From CAYNVS01 sp964400725 (GTDB lineage Bacteria > Myxococcota_A > SURF-8 > CAYNVS01): 64,000 bases of DNA. The notes beneath the pieces were generated by a model that was not told the origin of the DNA, did not search any database, and saw nothing but the letters and a program-made list of their open reading frames with translations. A program made the position numbers and the translations under genes. Every line of letters begins with the position of its first letter. Within the stretch, counting starts at the first letter, position 1. Positions 33,770 to 43,609 of the stretch are shown in pieces. Location of the stretch: the NCBI GenBank assembly GCA_964400725.1, contig CAYNVS010000009.1, positions 42,263 to 106,262 on the forward strand, in the 5' to 3' direction.

Positions 33770-34135
33770 ATGAAAAAGCTCTTATTGATTTCGCTTATTT
33801 TAGCCGTAATCGGGTGTTCCGCAGCCTTGCTCGCCGGTGGAGCGAAGGATACAATCGTTCTGAAGTCCAAGAAAGGGGACGTAACGCTGACGCATAAAGC
33901 TCACAACGACAAGCTCGGCGCGGGCAAATGCAATACGTGCCACCATACCTCTAAAGCCGACGGCTCCGACGCCGGCGCCTGCACGACTTGCCACAAGGAA
34001 AAGGAAAGCGAGAAGGACGGAAAGAAAGTTCCGAGCGTAAAAGACGCCATGCACAAAATGTGCAAAGATTGCCACGCTAAAAACAAAGGCGATAAAGTTC
34101 CGACGGCGAAGTGCGATTCCTGCCACAAAAAGTAG
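33770..34135 (+). CDS. small tetraheme cytochrome c, class III (c3-like)
   Basis: Periplasmic electron carrier of 121 residues. An N-terminal signal peptide precedes four CxxCH heme sites at residues 54-58, 71-75, 98-102 and 115-119. Four further His (42, 45, 59, 95) equal the number needed for bis-His ligation of four hemes, as in tetraheme cytochrome c3. The opening VTLTHKAHNDKLG matches the class III pattern. CAGGAGG precedes the ATG and a strong promoter lies upstream. It is monocistronic, with no hydrogenase or sulfate-reduction genes in the window, so the partner is unknown. Confidence 0.9.
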   Translation: MKKLLLISLILAVIGCSAALLAGGAKDTIVLKSKKGDVTLTHKAHNDKLGAGKCNTCHHTSKADGSDAGACTTCHKEKESEKDGKKVPSVKDAMHKMCKDCHAKNKGDKVPTAKCDSCHKK

Positions 34136-34164
34136 ATTTAGCGGATTTGCAAAAAGTAAAAAAA

Positions 34165-34194
34165 GGCGGCCGGAAATGGGGTAAACCGGCCGCC
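34165..34194 (-). terminator. GC-rich terminator hairpin, minus orientation
   Basis: GGCGGCCGG (34165-34173) pairs with CCGGCCGCC (34186-34194). On the minus strand it is followed by seven T's, while on the plus strand no T-run follows. No minus-strand gene lies immediately upstream, so it may block antisense transcription or serve imperfectly as the cytochrome terminator. Confidence 0.55.
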
Positions 34195-34321
34195 AAAGAG
34201 ATTGCCGCTCCCGAACCTACCCTACAAACGTTTCCGGAACGAGCCCGAAAACTACCTATTGCGGCTATTTCGATTATTTAGACAGCCGCGTTTCGGTTTT
34301 ATTCGCGTTAAAAATATTTTT

Positions 34322-34350
34322 TTGACAAATCGACTCCGCGCAACGACAAT
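34322..34350 (+). promoter_or_regulatory. promoter of the DUF4349 gene
   Basis: A perfect TTGACA (34322-34327), a 17-base spacer and GACAAT (34345-34350) lie about 50 bases before the ATG. Confidence 0.5.
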
Positions 34351-34402
34351 TTTTATTAATTGAATTTGAAAATACTGTTTAATTCGGCGTAATGGAGACA
34401 AA

Positions 34403-35341
34403 ATGCCGCAGAAAATAATGCCGTTTCTTTTTATTTTAGCGCTTTGCATAACGACGGCGCAGCATGGCTGCTACAAAGGAAGGACGTTTTCCGACGGCCA
34501 GCCGGCTCATACCGCTCTTAAAGGCGAAGCGGAAACGAGCGCTCCGGGAGGCGACATTGATTACAGGGGCGCAAAAGACGTTTCAAATTCTTACGGATGG
34601 CTTTCGCGCATGGAGTCTGGCAAAGCTTACGCGCAGGATAAACCGGCCGAAAAGCAGCTTGTTTACAACGCGGAAATAAACGTAATGGTTGAAAACTACA
34701 AAAGCGCCGAGGCTAAAATTAAAGAAACCGCGGATAAAGCCGGAGGCTACGTCTCCGACACCCGGTCGTCAACCAATTACGAAGGTAAAACCGAGGGGAG
34801 CGTTAAAATTCGCGTTCCTTCGGCGCAGTTCAAAGAAACTATGAAAGCTTTGGCCGCGATGGGCGAAGTAAAATCGCAGCGCGAATGGACCGAGGACGTA
34901 ACCGAGCAGTACATCGACGTAACGGCGCGGATAGAGGCGCAGAAAACGCTCGAAACGCGGCTGATGAAACTGATGGATACTCCCAACTCCAAGCTGGCCG
35001 ACCTTATAGCCGTCGAAAGCAAATTGGCCGACGTCCGATCGCAGATAGAACAGTCGCAGGGAAAGCTGCGTTACCTTAACAATCAGATTGCTTTCTCGAC
35101 GATAAACGTAACGCTTTACGAGCCTTCCAGCGTGAAGGCGCAAAAAGAATCCATCTTCCGGCCTATAATTTGGGCGGCAGAGCAGGTCGGATACGTTTTC
35201 TTCGGTTCTATAGGCGTTCTGATGCTTATAATAATCGGGGGGCTGCCTTGGGTTTTTCTTATTTTCTTTTTGGCTAAATGGACGCTGCGCAAAAGAAAAG
35301 CCTCCCAAACATCCAAAGAAGCGAGCGTAAAAGAAGCGTAG
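34403..35341 (+). CDS. DUF4349 domain-containing protein
   Basis: A 312-residue exported or membrane protein. The N-terminal signal region ends in TTAQHGC, a weak lipobox. The DUF4349 body (~85-245) runs from VYNAEINVMVENYKSAEAKI through GYVSDTRSS, IRVPSAQFKETM, DVTEQYIDVTARI and a coiled segment (TRLMKLM...VRSQIEQSQGKLRYL) to STINVTLYE. A C-terminal hydrophobic hairpin (~255-295) and a basic tail follow. The family is widespread and its function unknown. A single gene with its own promoter. Confidence 0.85.
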   Translation: MPQKIMPFLFILALCITTAQHGCYKGRTFSDGQPAHTALKGEAETSAPGGDIDYRGAKDVSNSYGWLSRMESGKAYAQDKPAEKQLVYNAEINVMVENYKSAEAKIKETADKAGGYVSDTRSSTNYEGKTEGSVKIRVPSAQFKETMKALAAMGEVKSQREWTEDVTEQYIDVTARIEAQKTLETRLMKLMDTPNSKLADLIAVESKLADVRSQIEQSQGKLRYLNNQIAFSTINVTLYEPSSVKAQKESIFRPIIWAAEQVGYVFFGSIGVLMLIIIGGLPWVFLIFFLAKWTLRKRKASQTSKEASVKEA

Positions 35342-35452
35342 CGAGTCTGAAAAACCGAGCAAAAAAAGGCCGTCGTCAGAGCGCGGACTCAAATCCCTCT
35401 TAAAAGGAACGCGGCAAATCAAATTAGTAATTTGTAATTACTCTCCGACTTC

Positions 35453-35481
35453 TTGATTTAACCTCCGATTAAATATATATT
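35453..35481 (+). promoter_or_regulatory. promoter of the amidase-amidohydrolase-TamB operon
   Basis: TTGATT (35453-35458) and TATATT (35476-35481) are separated by 17 bases, about 30 bases before the start codon. Confidence 0.5.
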
Positions 35482-35512
35482 AATATAGATATATTGTATG
35501 GAGGTATCAGCG

Positions 35513-38395
35513 ATGTTGAAAAATCGTTTTGCTCAAGTTTGCATAATCGCAGCCGCGCTCTTTTTCGCTTCAGACGCCGCCGCGGATGCGCCGCAGTTTT
35601 ACGCGGTTCAAACGCTTGAGCCTAAAAGCTATCTCGGCAAGTTCGCCGCTAATTACGACGACTTTTCCTCTCAGTTCGGGCTTCCGCAACTTCTTGCGAC
35701 AAGCGAAGTCGAAAACAAGACGGTAAGCCTTCTCTTCGACGCGGACATGCAAACCCTTTTAGGCGACGCGCTCGCCTACGAGGAGTTTCAAATTTGGCTC
35801 GCCAACGCGCTGCCCGGAGGAGTATCCGCGAGAGTTTACTTCTTTTCTCCCGACGGAAGAGAAGTTATAGACGCGCAGGAACTGAACCTGCAAAACGCCT
35901 CCCCTAAAAATTACCCCTTGGCCGCGCCTGTGGTTCAAAATAACTTTTACAAAGGCGCGCTCACCGGCAAGGTAATTATCGTCAGCCCCGGGCACGGCTG
36001 GCTTTACGGCTCCAGTTGGGCCACTCAGCGCGGCGACACGTTCGGCATGATTGAAGATATTTCCAACGCGGAAATCTGCGACTGGTATCTTATCCCTATG
36101 TTGGAGCGCGCGGGCGCGACCGTTTATTCCGTCCGCGACCGCGACCTGCAAATTAAAGAAGTAATCCTCGACAAAACAGCCGCTTCTCCGGCGTATTCGG
36201 ACGAAGGAGGCTGGACTACTTCGCCTTCGACCGGCTATAATAATACGAATTACCGCGTTCACCCGACGGTTGCGGGCGAGGCGACCGCCAAAGCGGTATG
36301 GAAACCGACTTTGCCCGTCGCTGGCAGATACAGCGTTTGGACTTATTACCGAGCCGGAACAAACCGCGTTGCCAACGCGCATTTCGCAATCAACCACACC
36401 GACGGCGTAACCGACGTTTACATTAACCAGAAAGAAAACGACCTGCGCTGGGTATATCTTGGAACGTGGCATTTCTCGCCGTCCGACGCGGACGCGGGCG
36501 TAACGCTTTACAACGACTCCGACCAAAACGGCTACGTTATAGCCGACGCGATTCGTTTCGGCGGCGGCATAGGCGACACTACTTGGGGAGGCCCTGCGTC
36601 GGGCAAGCCGCGGTGGCAGGAATGCAGCAAACCGTGGACGAAGTACGTCGGCGCTCCGAGCGACGTTTACGACTTGAACGACGTAATATGCCGCCCGAAC
36701 TACGCCGATTGGCAGGGCGGCGACTTATATATTTCGGTTCATACCAACGCATTTAATACTACGAACCGCGGCACGCTGTCGCTTTCGCGCCTCACCGGCG
36801 GGCTGCCGGGAACCGCATGCGACGAGCTGCGCGATACTTTGCAAGCCCAGATGATTAAAATTTTCCGAGCGAACTGGGAATCGACGTGGCGCAGCGAATC
36901 GCCCCGACAGCAGGACTTAGGCGAACTGCGCGAGCTTACTACTATGGTTGGCGCGCTGGTTGAGCTTGCTTATCACGACAACGAAACCGACAACGCGTAC
37001 ATTCAAAACGCATACTTCCGGCACGACGCCGCGCGCGGAGTGTATCTCGGCATTCTGCGCCACCTCTTAGGAACGGGAGCCAAGGTTTTACCGCTTCCGC
37101 TTCGTTCGCTTGCCGCGGAATACGACGGCGGCGCGAGCGTTAAAATAAGCTGGACGCCTCGCAAGGACGCTCTCGAAGCCTCGGCCGACCCGCTTAAATA
37201 CAGAGTTTATCTGGCGACCGACGTTGAGAGCGACGGCCCCGGCGACGTATATACGACGAGCGACAACGCGCAAATTCCGGTCGATAAGCTTATCGACGGC
37301 AAGCTTTATTACGTCCGCGTCGCGCAGGTAAACGACGGCGGCGAGTCGATGATTAGCGAGCCGGTATCATTCAGAATTTACAAAGGCGCGGCGGCGCAAA
37401 TTCTCGTCGTCAACGGCTTCGACCGCAACGACAAATACGTAAAGGAACGCGACAACACGCACAACTACGTCAAGCAGCACGGCGAGGCGATTGCGGGCGC
37501 GGGGAAGTATTCTTACGTTTCCGCCACGAACGAAGCGGTCAAGGACGGTTTGGTTAAAATGGCCGATTACGCCGTCGTCGATTGGTATTTGGGCGAGGAA
37601 TCGACCGCCGACTCGACGTTCGACTCTACCGAGCAGTCGCTTGTAACGGCGTACTTCAACGCGGGCGGATACATGATTGTTTCAGGTTCGGAAATAGGCT
37701 GGGACTTGGTTGAAAAGGGAACGGCGGCGGACAAATCTTTTTACGAAACGGAATTTAAGAACTCTTACTCGTCGGACGCATCGAATACTTACTCGGTAAC
37801 GGGTAAGGGAGTTCTTTCCGGCGTAGATTTCACTTTCGACAACGGCAATTGGGGCCTTTACAACGCGGAATACGCGGACGTCATTGCCGCGAAAGACGGC
37901 TCGACGGCTCTGGCGCTGTATGACGGCGACGCGGGCAAGGTCGCGGGGATAACGTATTCGGGCGATTACAAGCTGGCGTTCTTCGGATTTCCCTTCGAGA
38001 CTATCGTAACCGCCGATAAGCGCGCGACGGTGATGAAGAAGCTGCTGGCAAGTTTGTTCAATCTCTCCGAAATCGTCGTAACGACGGACGGCGACGAAGA
38101 GACCGCCGAGACGGAAGCCGAGCCCGAACCGGAATCCGAACCGGAGCCGGAACCCGATTTGGCGGACAAGACCGAAGCCTCGGAGCCGGACGCCGATTAC
38201 GGGGCGTGCAGAGGAATCAACCCCGATACGATAGTTTGCAAGGAAGGTTACTCGCTGGACAGAACGACCTGCGAGTGCGTTAAGAAAACTAAAAGTAAAA
38301 GCGGAGGCTGCGCTTCGCAAGAGACTTCGCCCTTAATAATTGCGTCGCTGGCTCTCATGTTGGCGACGGCGAGACGAAGGAGGACGGCGTCGTAA
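35513..38395 (+). CDS. N-acetylmuramoyl-L-alanine amidase with golvesin-like insertion and MYXO-CTERM-like tail
   Basis: A 960-residue exported zinc amidase of the Amidase_3 type. Likely zinc and catalytic residues are His161 (SPGHG), Glu187 (SNAEI), His410 (ISVHTNA) and Glu484 (VELAYHDN). Between the second and third lies a beta-sandwich segment (~215-355, WKPTLPVAGRYSVWTYY to VIADAIRFGGG) that looks golvesin-like. A fibronectin III domain (~528-622) and a second domain with VVNGFDRND (~627-850) follow, then a Glu/Pro linker, Cys residues, and a tail of GGCAS, a hydrophobic helix and ARRRRTAS. GGAGG supports ATG 35513. The next gene starts directly after the stop. Peptidoglycan remodelling is inferred. 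Confidence 0.85.
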   Translation: MLKNRFAQVCIIAAALFFASDAAADAPQFYAVQTLEPKSYLGKFAANYDDFSSQFGLPQLLATSEVENKTVSLLFDADMQTLLGDALAYEEFQIWLANALPGGVSARVYFFSPDGREVIDAQELNLQNASPKNYPLAAPVVQNNFYKGALTGKVIIVSPGHGWLYGSSWATQRGDTFGMIEDISNAEICDWYLIPMLERAGATVYSVRDRDLQIKEVILDKTAASPAYSDEGGWTTSPSTGYNNTNYRVHPTVAGEATAKAVWKPTLPVAGRYSVWTYYRAGTNRVANAHFAINHTDGVTDVYINQKENDLRWVYLGTWHFSPSDADAGVTLYNDSDQNGYVIADAIRFGGGIGDTTWGGPASGKPRWQECSKPWTKYVGAPSDVYDLNDVICRPNYADWQGGDLYISVHTNAFNTTNRGTLSLSRLTGGLPGTACDELRDTLQAQMIKIFRANWESTWRSESPRQQDLGELRELTTMVGALVELAYHDNETDNAYIQNAYFRHDAARGVYLGILRHLLGTGAKVLPLPLRSLAAEYDGGASVKISWTPRKDALEASADPLKYRVYLATDVESDGPGDVYTTSDNAQIPVDKLIDGKLYYVRVAQVNDGGESMISEPVSFRIYKGAAAQILVVNGFDRNDKYVKERDNTHNYVKQHGEAIAGAGKYSYVSATNEAVKDGLVKMADYAVVDWYLGEESTADSTFDSTEQSLVTAYFNAGGYMIVSGSEIGWDLVEKGTAADKSFYETEFKNSYSSDASNTYSVTGKGVLSGVDFTFDNGNWGLYNAEYADVIAAKDGSTALALYDGDAGKVAGITYSGDYKLAFFGFPFETIVTADKRATVMKKLLASLFNLSEIVVTTDGDEETAETEAEPEPESEPEPEPDLADKTEASEPDADYGACRGINPDTIVCKEGYSLDRTTCECVKKTKSKSGGCASQETSPLIIASLALMLATARRRRTAS

Positions 38396-39598
38396 ATGCG
38401 CTCGTTTAAGCTTGCGATATTAGTGGCCGCGCTGGTTTTGTGCGGCTGCAAGGGGCGAGAGGCGGGTTTAGGCTCGTCCGTCGCGCCCGATACCGCGGGC
38501 TGTAAAATCGACGCGCATACTCATATAAGCCCTACGGCGATTGAAAAAGCGCTCGAAACTATGAACGATAACGGAATCGCCGCGATGGTTAATTTAAGCG
38601 GAAACGACGCGGGACTGCCTTTCATAGAGACCGCGCGGGCGTTTGCGGTTCATAAAGACCGCTTCGTTCTGGCCGTAAATATGGATTGGCGCTGGCTTTT
38701 ATACCCCGATAAATTCGGCGAAGTAAACGCCGAGCTTATGGAAGAGGCGGCCGCCTTCGGAGCCGTCGCGTTCAAGCAGGCGAAAGGGCTTGGATTGTAT
38801 TATCCCGACCCGTCAAAAGTTAATATTAAGGCGGAATTCGACCCGACTTACGGCCGCGTCAATATAGACTGGCCGGCGCTTGAAAAACCGGAACAGTTCC
38901 TCCCCGTCGATTCGCCCATGCTGTTTGCGTTATGGAAAAAGCTGGCGGAAATAGGAATACCAGCCTATATACACTCTGCCGACCCAAAGGCTTTTTTCGA
39001 GCCGGCGACGCCGAAAAACGAACGATGGGCGGAGCTTTCGGTTCATCCCGACTGGTCTTTCGCCGATAAAAAATATTATCGTTTCGAGGAGCTGATGAGC
39101 CAGCTCGAACGGGTAATCGCACAGAACCGGGCGACGACGTTCATCGCGGTGCATTTCGGCTGCGACGCGGAAGAGCCCGATAAGGTCGCTTATATGCTCG
39201 CTAAATACCCGAACTTATACATCGACATCGCGGCGCGCGTTCCGGAAATGGGGCGCCACGATTCGACCAAAATGCGCGAGTTGTTCAATAAATATTCGGA
39301 CAGAATTCTATTCGGCACCGATTTTTCCGTTTACATGAACAAAATTACCTTAGGCTCGTCCGACGGCAAACCCAAGGGAAAAGCGGACGCGAAGGCGTTT
39401 TACGACGCCAACTACGCTTATCTTGAAACCGATAAACGCAAAATGAATTCTCCGACGCCGATTCAAGGCGATTGGAAAATCGACGCGATTTCGCTGCCCG
39501 CCGAAACTCTTAAAAAAGTTTATTATAAAAACGCGCAAAAAATCATCCCGAGTCTCGCGAAAATTAAAACTAAATGCTCGGAAGGGGGCGCGAAATGA
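38396..39598 (+). CDS. amidohydrolase-family lipoprotein
   Basis: A 400-residue lipoprotein (lipobox VLCGC, Cys18) with an amidohydrolase_2-type metal-dependent TIM barrel. Metal motifs are DAHTH (~39-43), a later HSAD, HFGCDAEEPD and FGTDFS. The start follows the amidase stop with no gap (TAAATG), and its end overlaps the TamB gene, so the three form an operon. Substrate unknown. Export of this mostly cytosolic family is unusual and is supported by the clear lipobox. Confidence 0.8.
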   Translation: MRSFKLAILVAALVLCGCKGREAGLGSSVAPDTAGCKIDAHTHISPTAIEKALETMNDNGIAAMVNLSGNDAGLPFIETARAFAVHKDRFVLAVNMDWRWLLYPDKFGEVNAELMEEAAAFGAVAFKQAKGLGLYYPDPSKVNIKAEFDPTYGRVNIDWPALEKPEQFLPVDSPMLFALWKKLAEIGIPAYIHSADPKAFFEPATPKNERWAELSVHPDWSFADKKYYRFEELMSQLERVIAQNRATTFIAVHFGCDAEEPDKVAYMLAKYPNLYIDIAARVPEMGRHDSTKMRELFNKYSDRILFGTDFSVYMNKITLGSSDGKPKGKADAKAFYDANYAYLETDKRKMNSPTPIQGDWKIDAISLPAETLKKVYYKNAQKIIPSLAKIKTKCSEGGAK

Positions 39599-42500
39599 GC
39601 GTGGACCGTAAAAAGCTGAAGCGCTTTTTATTCGGTTGCGTCGCCGCGCTGATTATGCTGCTTTTAACCGAGGCGTATCTTTACGTTACAAGCCCGGCGT
39701 TCGGACAGTTCGTCGCGCAAAAAATCGCCGTCGAGTTTAAAAAACAAGGCGTCGATTTTACCGCGCAGTTTTTAAGTTTTTCCATTTTTGCGCCCAACGC
39801 GCGCGCCGAGAAAGTTGGCTTTCGCAGTAAAAACAACCTGATGGCTACCGTGAAAGAACTTTCCGTCGATTTAGAGCCTTTCCAAAAAGATTTCGTCCCT
39901 ACCCGCTTTCGCAGCGTAAAAATCAACGGCGTCTCAATCGCCGCGCAGCTCCCGAAAGACGACGGAACGAAAAAAGACGACAAGGATAAAGACAAAAAGA
40001 AGTCGGATATTGAAGGAATCGACCTCGACTTCAACGACCTGCCGATGGGGCTTTATTTTCAATCGCTCGTAATTAAAAACATGTCTTTTATGCTGTTGGA
40101 CTCGGACGCCCGCCTGATTTTCAGCGTGAACGACTGCGAAATAAACCTGAATTACAACAAATCCGCCGGGCAGTATCAACTCTCGGTCTTTGTCGGTTCG
40201 GGCAAAGCGCGCCTGCCGGAAACCGATAATATTATCGAGGAAGTAAACAACGTCCGCTTTTCAATGACGCTTAAAGACCGAAGCGTCAAACTGCACGAAT
40301 TCGCGTTTAAAATGCTGGGCGGCGAATATAAAATCGCGGCGAATTTCCCCGATTTACGCTCCCTCAAAGGATATATCGACTTCCGCGTCGATACGGACAT
40401 AGCCGAAGCGTACGACCGTTACCCTCAGTACGTTCCGAACTCATACGGGCGTTTGACGGCGGAAGGGATGATTTCCGGTTCCTTGAAAAATCCGTCCTTT
40501 AAAGGAACGGTAGAAATTGCCGACGCTCGCATTATGCCGCAAAAAAATATAATTTTCGCGGTGGAAAAAGCAAAAATTCCGCTGATTGCAACGAAAAAGA
40601 AAGTCTCGATAATCAACGCCTCGGTTTGGGTCGGAGAAAAAGAATCCATTTTCATTCACGACGCAGAAATCGGGTTGGATGGAGAAATTCCAGTAAACGC
40701 CAAACTCGAACTGAAGGGAGCTCCGCTTGAAAATATCCTCGAAGACCTGACGCTTAAAGGCGCGTTCGTCAAGCTTGACGTCTTCGGAAAAATAGACGTT
40801 AAAGGGTCGCTCAATCCCTTTTCGCTAAAAGGCTCGGCAAATCTTTCGCCGCAAAACCTTTACGTTTATTCGCACGCTTACAACCATCCGAAAAAAAAGA
40901 ACGACCACATTTTAACGGTTCCGTCCGCCGACGTAACGGTTGACATAGAAATAAACAAAGACAGGGTGCGTTTGACGAACGGTATCGTAACCCGCAACGA
41001 GAGCCTCGTTAAGGTCGTCCGCAACGACTTCAATTTCGACGGAACGCTGTACCTTGAGTATATGTCGCCGCGAATGAAACTGACCGACCCCGGAAAAATC
41101 GTCGGACTTTCGTTTGACGGAACCGGCTCTCTTCGCTGCGCAATAAGCATCGCCTCCGCAGTCGTCATAAAGGCCTCGTCGGAATTCGAGGATTTTTCGA
41201 TAAACGGCATACCGATAGGCCGCGTTAAATCGAAAGTCGAATTCGCGGGCGACGTTTTGTCGTTTGCCGACATTAATCTTGCGGATTTGAAAGGAGGCAA
41301 GGCGCAGGCCAATCTCCGCTTCGACTTCCGCAGAGACATGCGCATCGTTTCCGACTTTTACGCTGAAGGAATGGAGCTGAACAAAATTATTACCGCGCTT
41401 AAAATAAAAGACGCTGCGGGTTTCAAAGGGAAGCTCTACGCCGCGGGAGAAATAAGCGGAGCCCCCGGCAAAATGTCCGGCTCGATAACCGGAAACATCA
41501 CCAACGTATCCGCGTTCGGGCTCAACGTTCCGGCTCTGCATGTTGACGTTTCCGTTATAGACCAGAAGAAAGTCGCGGTAAACGCTCTCGACGCCGTTTT
41601 CAAAAAAGGCTCGATTTCGGTTTCGGGAGAAATCGCCGAAGACGAGAAGCTGGATTTTAAAATAAAATCCAAAGAGCTCAGAATCGAGTCGGTCGACTCG
41701 ATCAAGGATTATCTCTCCAAACTTACGGGCGAGGCGGAACTGCAGGCCGAAATCGGCGGAACCGTAAAGAGCCCGAAAATCAAAGGCTCGCTTTTTATGC
41801 CGTCTCCGTTTTTTGACAAGCGCCCGCTGGAGCCGCTCGACGTCGCTTTCGCTTATTCGGAGGACGTTTTCACCGCGTCTTCTTCCGTTTCCAACAAGCG
41901 GCTCGCAGCTTCCGCGACGGCCGACTTCAAGGAACGCAAACTTCACGCCGATTTCGCGCTCGCCGATTTTGAAATAAACAAACTGCTTAAGCCGCTGGCA
42001 GATAAAGAAATCGAGGGCGGAGCCCTTACCGGCTCCGGTTCCGTAACGGCGCCCTTCGACAACTTCGCAAAAGCGGCCGGGTCGTTTAAAATAGACGGCG
42101 GCTGGGTTTCCGTTATGGGCCTGCGGCTCGAAATTAAAAACGCCGAACCCGCGCTGCTTGGCGGCGGCAAAATAGAAATCAAGCAAATATCCGCGGAAGG
42201 CCCGTACGACTCGCGCATAACGCTTAAAGGAACGGCCGACTCGGACGGAACCTACGACTTTTTAATTGCGGGCGGAGCAAACGCCAAAATTGCGGCCAAA
42301 CTTTTAAAAGCTAAAAAATGGCAGACCCAAGGGGAATTGGAATTTAAGATTTCGATTTCCGGTTCGGCCAAAACGCCGATGATCGCCGACGGAATGGCGC
42401 GGGCAAAGAACGGAACTTTCCTTATGCCCGGCGCGCCGAAAATAGAAAACATTGAAGCCGCGGCGCTTATTTCCGGCCGCAAAATAATCGTCGATTCCAT

Positions 42501-43575
42501 GAAAGGAACAATTTCGGAAGGAACGATGAGCCTGAGCGGCGAAATCGCTTTGGACGACGATATGGCGATTAAAAAGTGGGCTCTGGAGCTTTCCATGCAA
42601 AAGCTCGCCGTTCCTCTGACCGACAAACTCAAACCGGTTTTCAACGCGCAGCTTTCGCTTGAGGGATCGAAGTTTCCGCTGCTGCTGAAAGGCGACGTTA
42701 AAATACTCGACATGAGCTACACGGCCAATATTCCTTGGGAAATGCGCCTTTTCGAGAACATAAGCAAAATATTCTCCCCGCCGCGCAAAAGCAAATTGGT
42801 TACCGCGATGGAAGAGCCTGTTCTCAATTTTGACGTAAACGTTTACGGCAAGGAAACGATTAAAATTTACAACAATCTGGCGCAGCTGAACTTTACCAGC
42901 GAGCTGAAGCTGGTCGGAGACAACCTTTCTCCGGGGCTGCTTGGGTCGCTGTCGGCTTACAAGGGAATTATCAAATTCCAAACGAAAGACTTTAACGTCA
43001 GCTCGTTTATCGTTACATTTAAAGATCAAAATAAAATTTATCCGGAGTTTGAAGTGAACGCCGTTACCGACCAGCTTGACTACAAGTGCGGAACCAATGA
43101 AGGGCGCACGAAAATCACGGCGCGCATTTCCGGCAACGAGGACGAATACCAGCTCGACTACTCAAGCGACGCAAGCGACCTGGTTGATAAAACGCAGGTC
43201 TGGTCGGTTCTAATAGCGGGCGACTGCGGCATGAGACAGGAGACGTTCGAGAGCGAAATGAAAAATCTGGTAGGAGGAATATTGACGAACCCGATAGAAA
43301 AGTCATTCGGCGTCGAAACGAGAATCGTGTTCGAGCCTATGACCAGCGCGACCGGAACGACGAAGGTCGTGCCGCATTTTACAATAGGGAAGGCTCTCAC
43401 GCCTAACCTGACGGCGCTATATTCTTCGACTTTCGCCGAGGACGAAGGAGACGACCGGAAGCTGCAGTTAAAGTTTCACTCAAAAGATTTTTCGATTTAC
43501 GGCGCTTGGTCGAGCGGCAACACGCAGAAGCAGGGCGGTCTGGGGCTCGATTTCGTTTACCAATACGAATTTTAA
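39595..43575 (+). CDS. tamB: TamB-like translocation and assembly module protein
   Basis: A 1326-residue protein of the AsmA/TamB superfamily, thought to bridge inner and outer membranes for lipid or outer-membrane-protein transport. The N-terminal anchor spans ~11-30. A long, beta-rich repetitive body follows, including many lines like LKGAPLENILEDLTLKGAF and KGSLNPFSLKGSANL. The C-terminal TamB/DUF490 domain has LGSLSAYKGIIKF, then FEVNAVTD and IGKALTPNLTALYSS, and ends in the aromatic YQYEF. ATG 39595 overlaps the preceding TGA and follows GGAAGGGGG. No tamA or bamA neighbour is present in the window. Confidence 0.85.
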   Translation: MSVDRKKLKRFLFGCVAALIMLLLTEAYLYVTSPAFGQFVAQKIAVEFKKQGVDFTAQFLSFSIFAPNARAEKVGFRSKNNLMATVKELSVDLEPFQKDFVPTRFRSVKINGVSIAAQLPKDDGTKKDDKDKDKKKSDIEGIDLDFNDLPMGLYFQSLVIKNMSFMLLDSDARLIFSVNDCEINLNYNKSAGQYQLSVFVGSGKARLPETDNIIEEVNNVRFSMTLKDRSVKLHEFAFKMLGGEYKIAANFPDLRSLKGYIDFRVDTDIAEAYDRYPQYVPNSYGRLTAEGMISGSLKNPSFKGTVEIADARIMPQKNIIFAVEKAKIPLIATKKKVSIINASVWVGEKESIFIHDAEIGLDGEIPVNAKLELKGAPLENILEDLTLKGAFVKLDVFGKIDVKGSLNPFSLKGSANLSPQNLYVYSHAYNHPKKKNDHILTVPSADVTVDIEINKDRVRLTNGIVTRNESLVKVVRNDFNFDGTLYLEYMSPRMKLTDPGKIVGLSFDGTGSLRCAISIASAVVIKASSEFEDFSINGIPIGRVKSKVEFAGDVLSFADINLADLKGGKAQANLRFDFRRDMRIVSDFYAEGMELNKIITALKIKDAAGFKGKLYAAGEISGAPGKMSGSITGNITNVSAFGLNVPALHVDVSVIDQKKVAVNALDAVFKKGSISVSGEIAEDEKLDFKIKSKELRIESVDSIKDYLSKLTGEAELQAEIGGTVKSPKIKGSLFMPSPFFDKRPLEPLDVAFAYSEDVFTASSSVSNKRLAASATADFKERKLHADFALADFEINKLLKPLADKEIEGGALTGSGSVTAPFDNFAKAAGSFKIDGGWVSVMGLRLEIKNAEPALLGGGKIEIKQISAEGPYDSRITLKGTADSDGTYDFLIAGGANAKIAAKLLKAKKWQTQGELEFKISISGSAKTPMIADGMARAKNGTFLMPGAPKIENIEAAALISGRKIIVDSMKGTISEGTMSLSGEIALDDDMAIKKWALELSMQKLAVPLTDKLKPVFNAQLSLEGSKFPLLLKGDVKILDMSYTANIPWEMRLFENISKIFSPPRKSKLVTAMEEPVLNFDVNVYGKETIKIYNNLAQLNFTSELKLVGDNLSPGLLGSLSAYKGIIKFQTKDFNVSSFIVTFKDQNKIYPEFEVNAVTDQLDYKCGTNEGRTKITARISGNEDEYQLDYSSDASDLVDKTQVWSVLIAGDCGMRQETFESEMKNLVGGILTNPIEKSFGVETRIVFEPMTSATGTTKVVPHFTIGKALTPNLTALYSSTFAEDEGDDRKLQLKFHSKDFSIYGAWSSGNTQKQGGLGLDFVYQYEF

Positions 43576-43609
43576 CGCGAAACCGATATAACCGGACGAA
43601 GAAAGACAA

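Noticed and set aside
34252..34449. 65-codon minus-strand frame before the DUF4349 gene
   Set aside because: It overlaps that gene's promoter and start and has no ribosome binding site, although it would give a reason for the minus-facing terminator at 34165.
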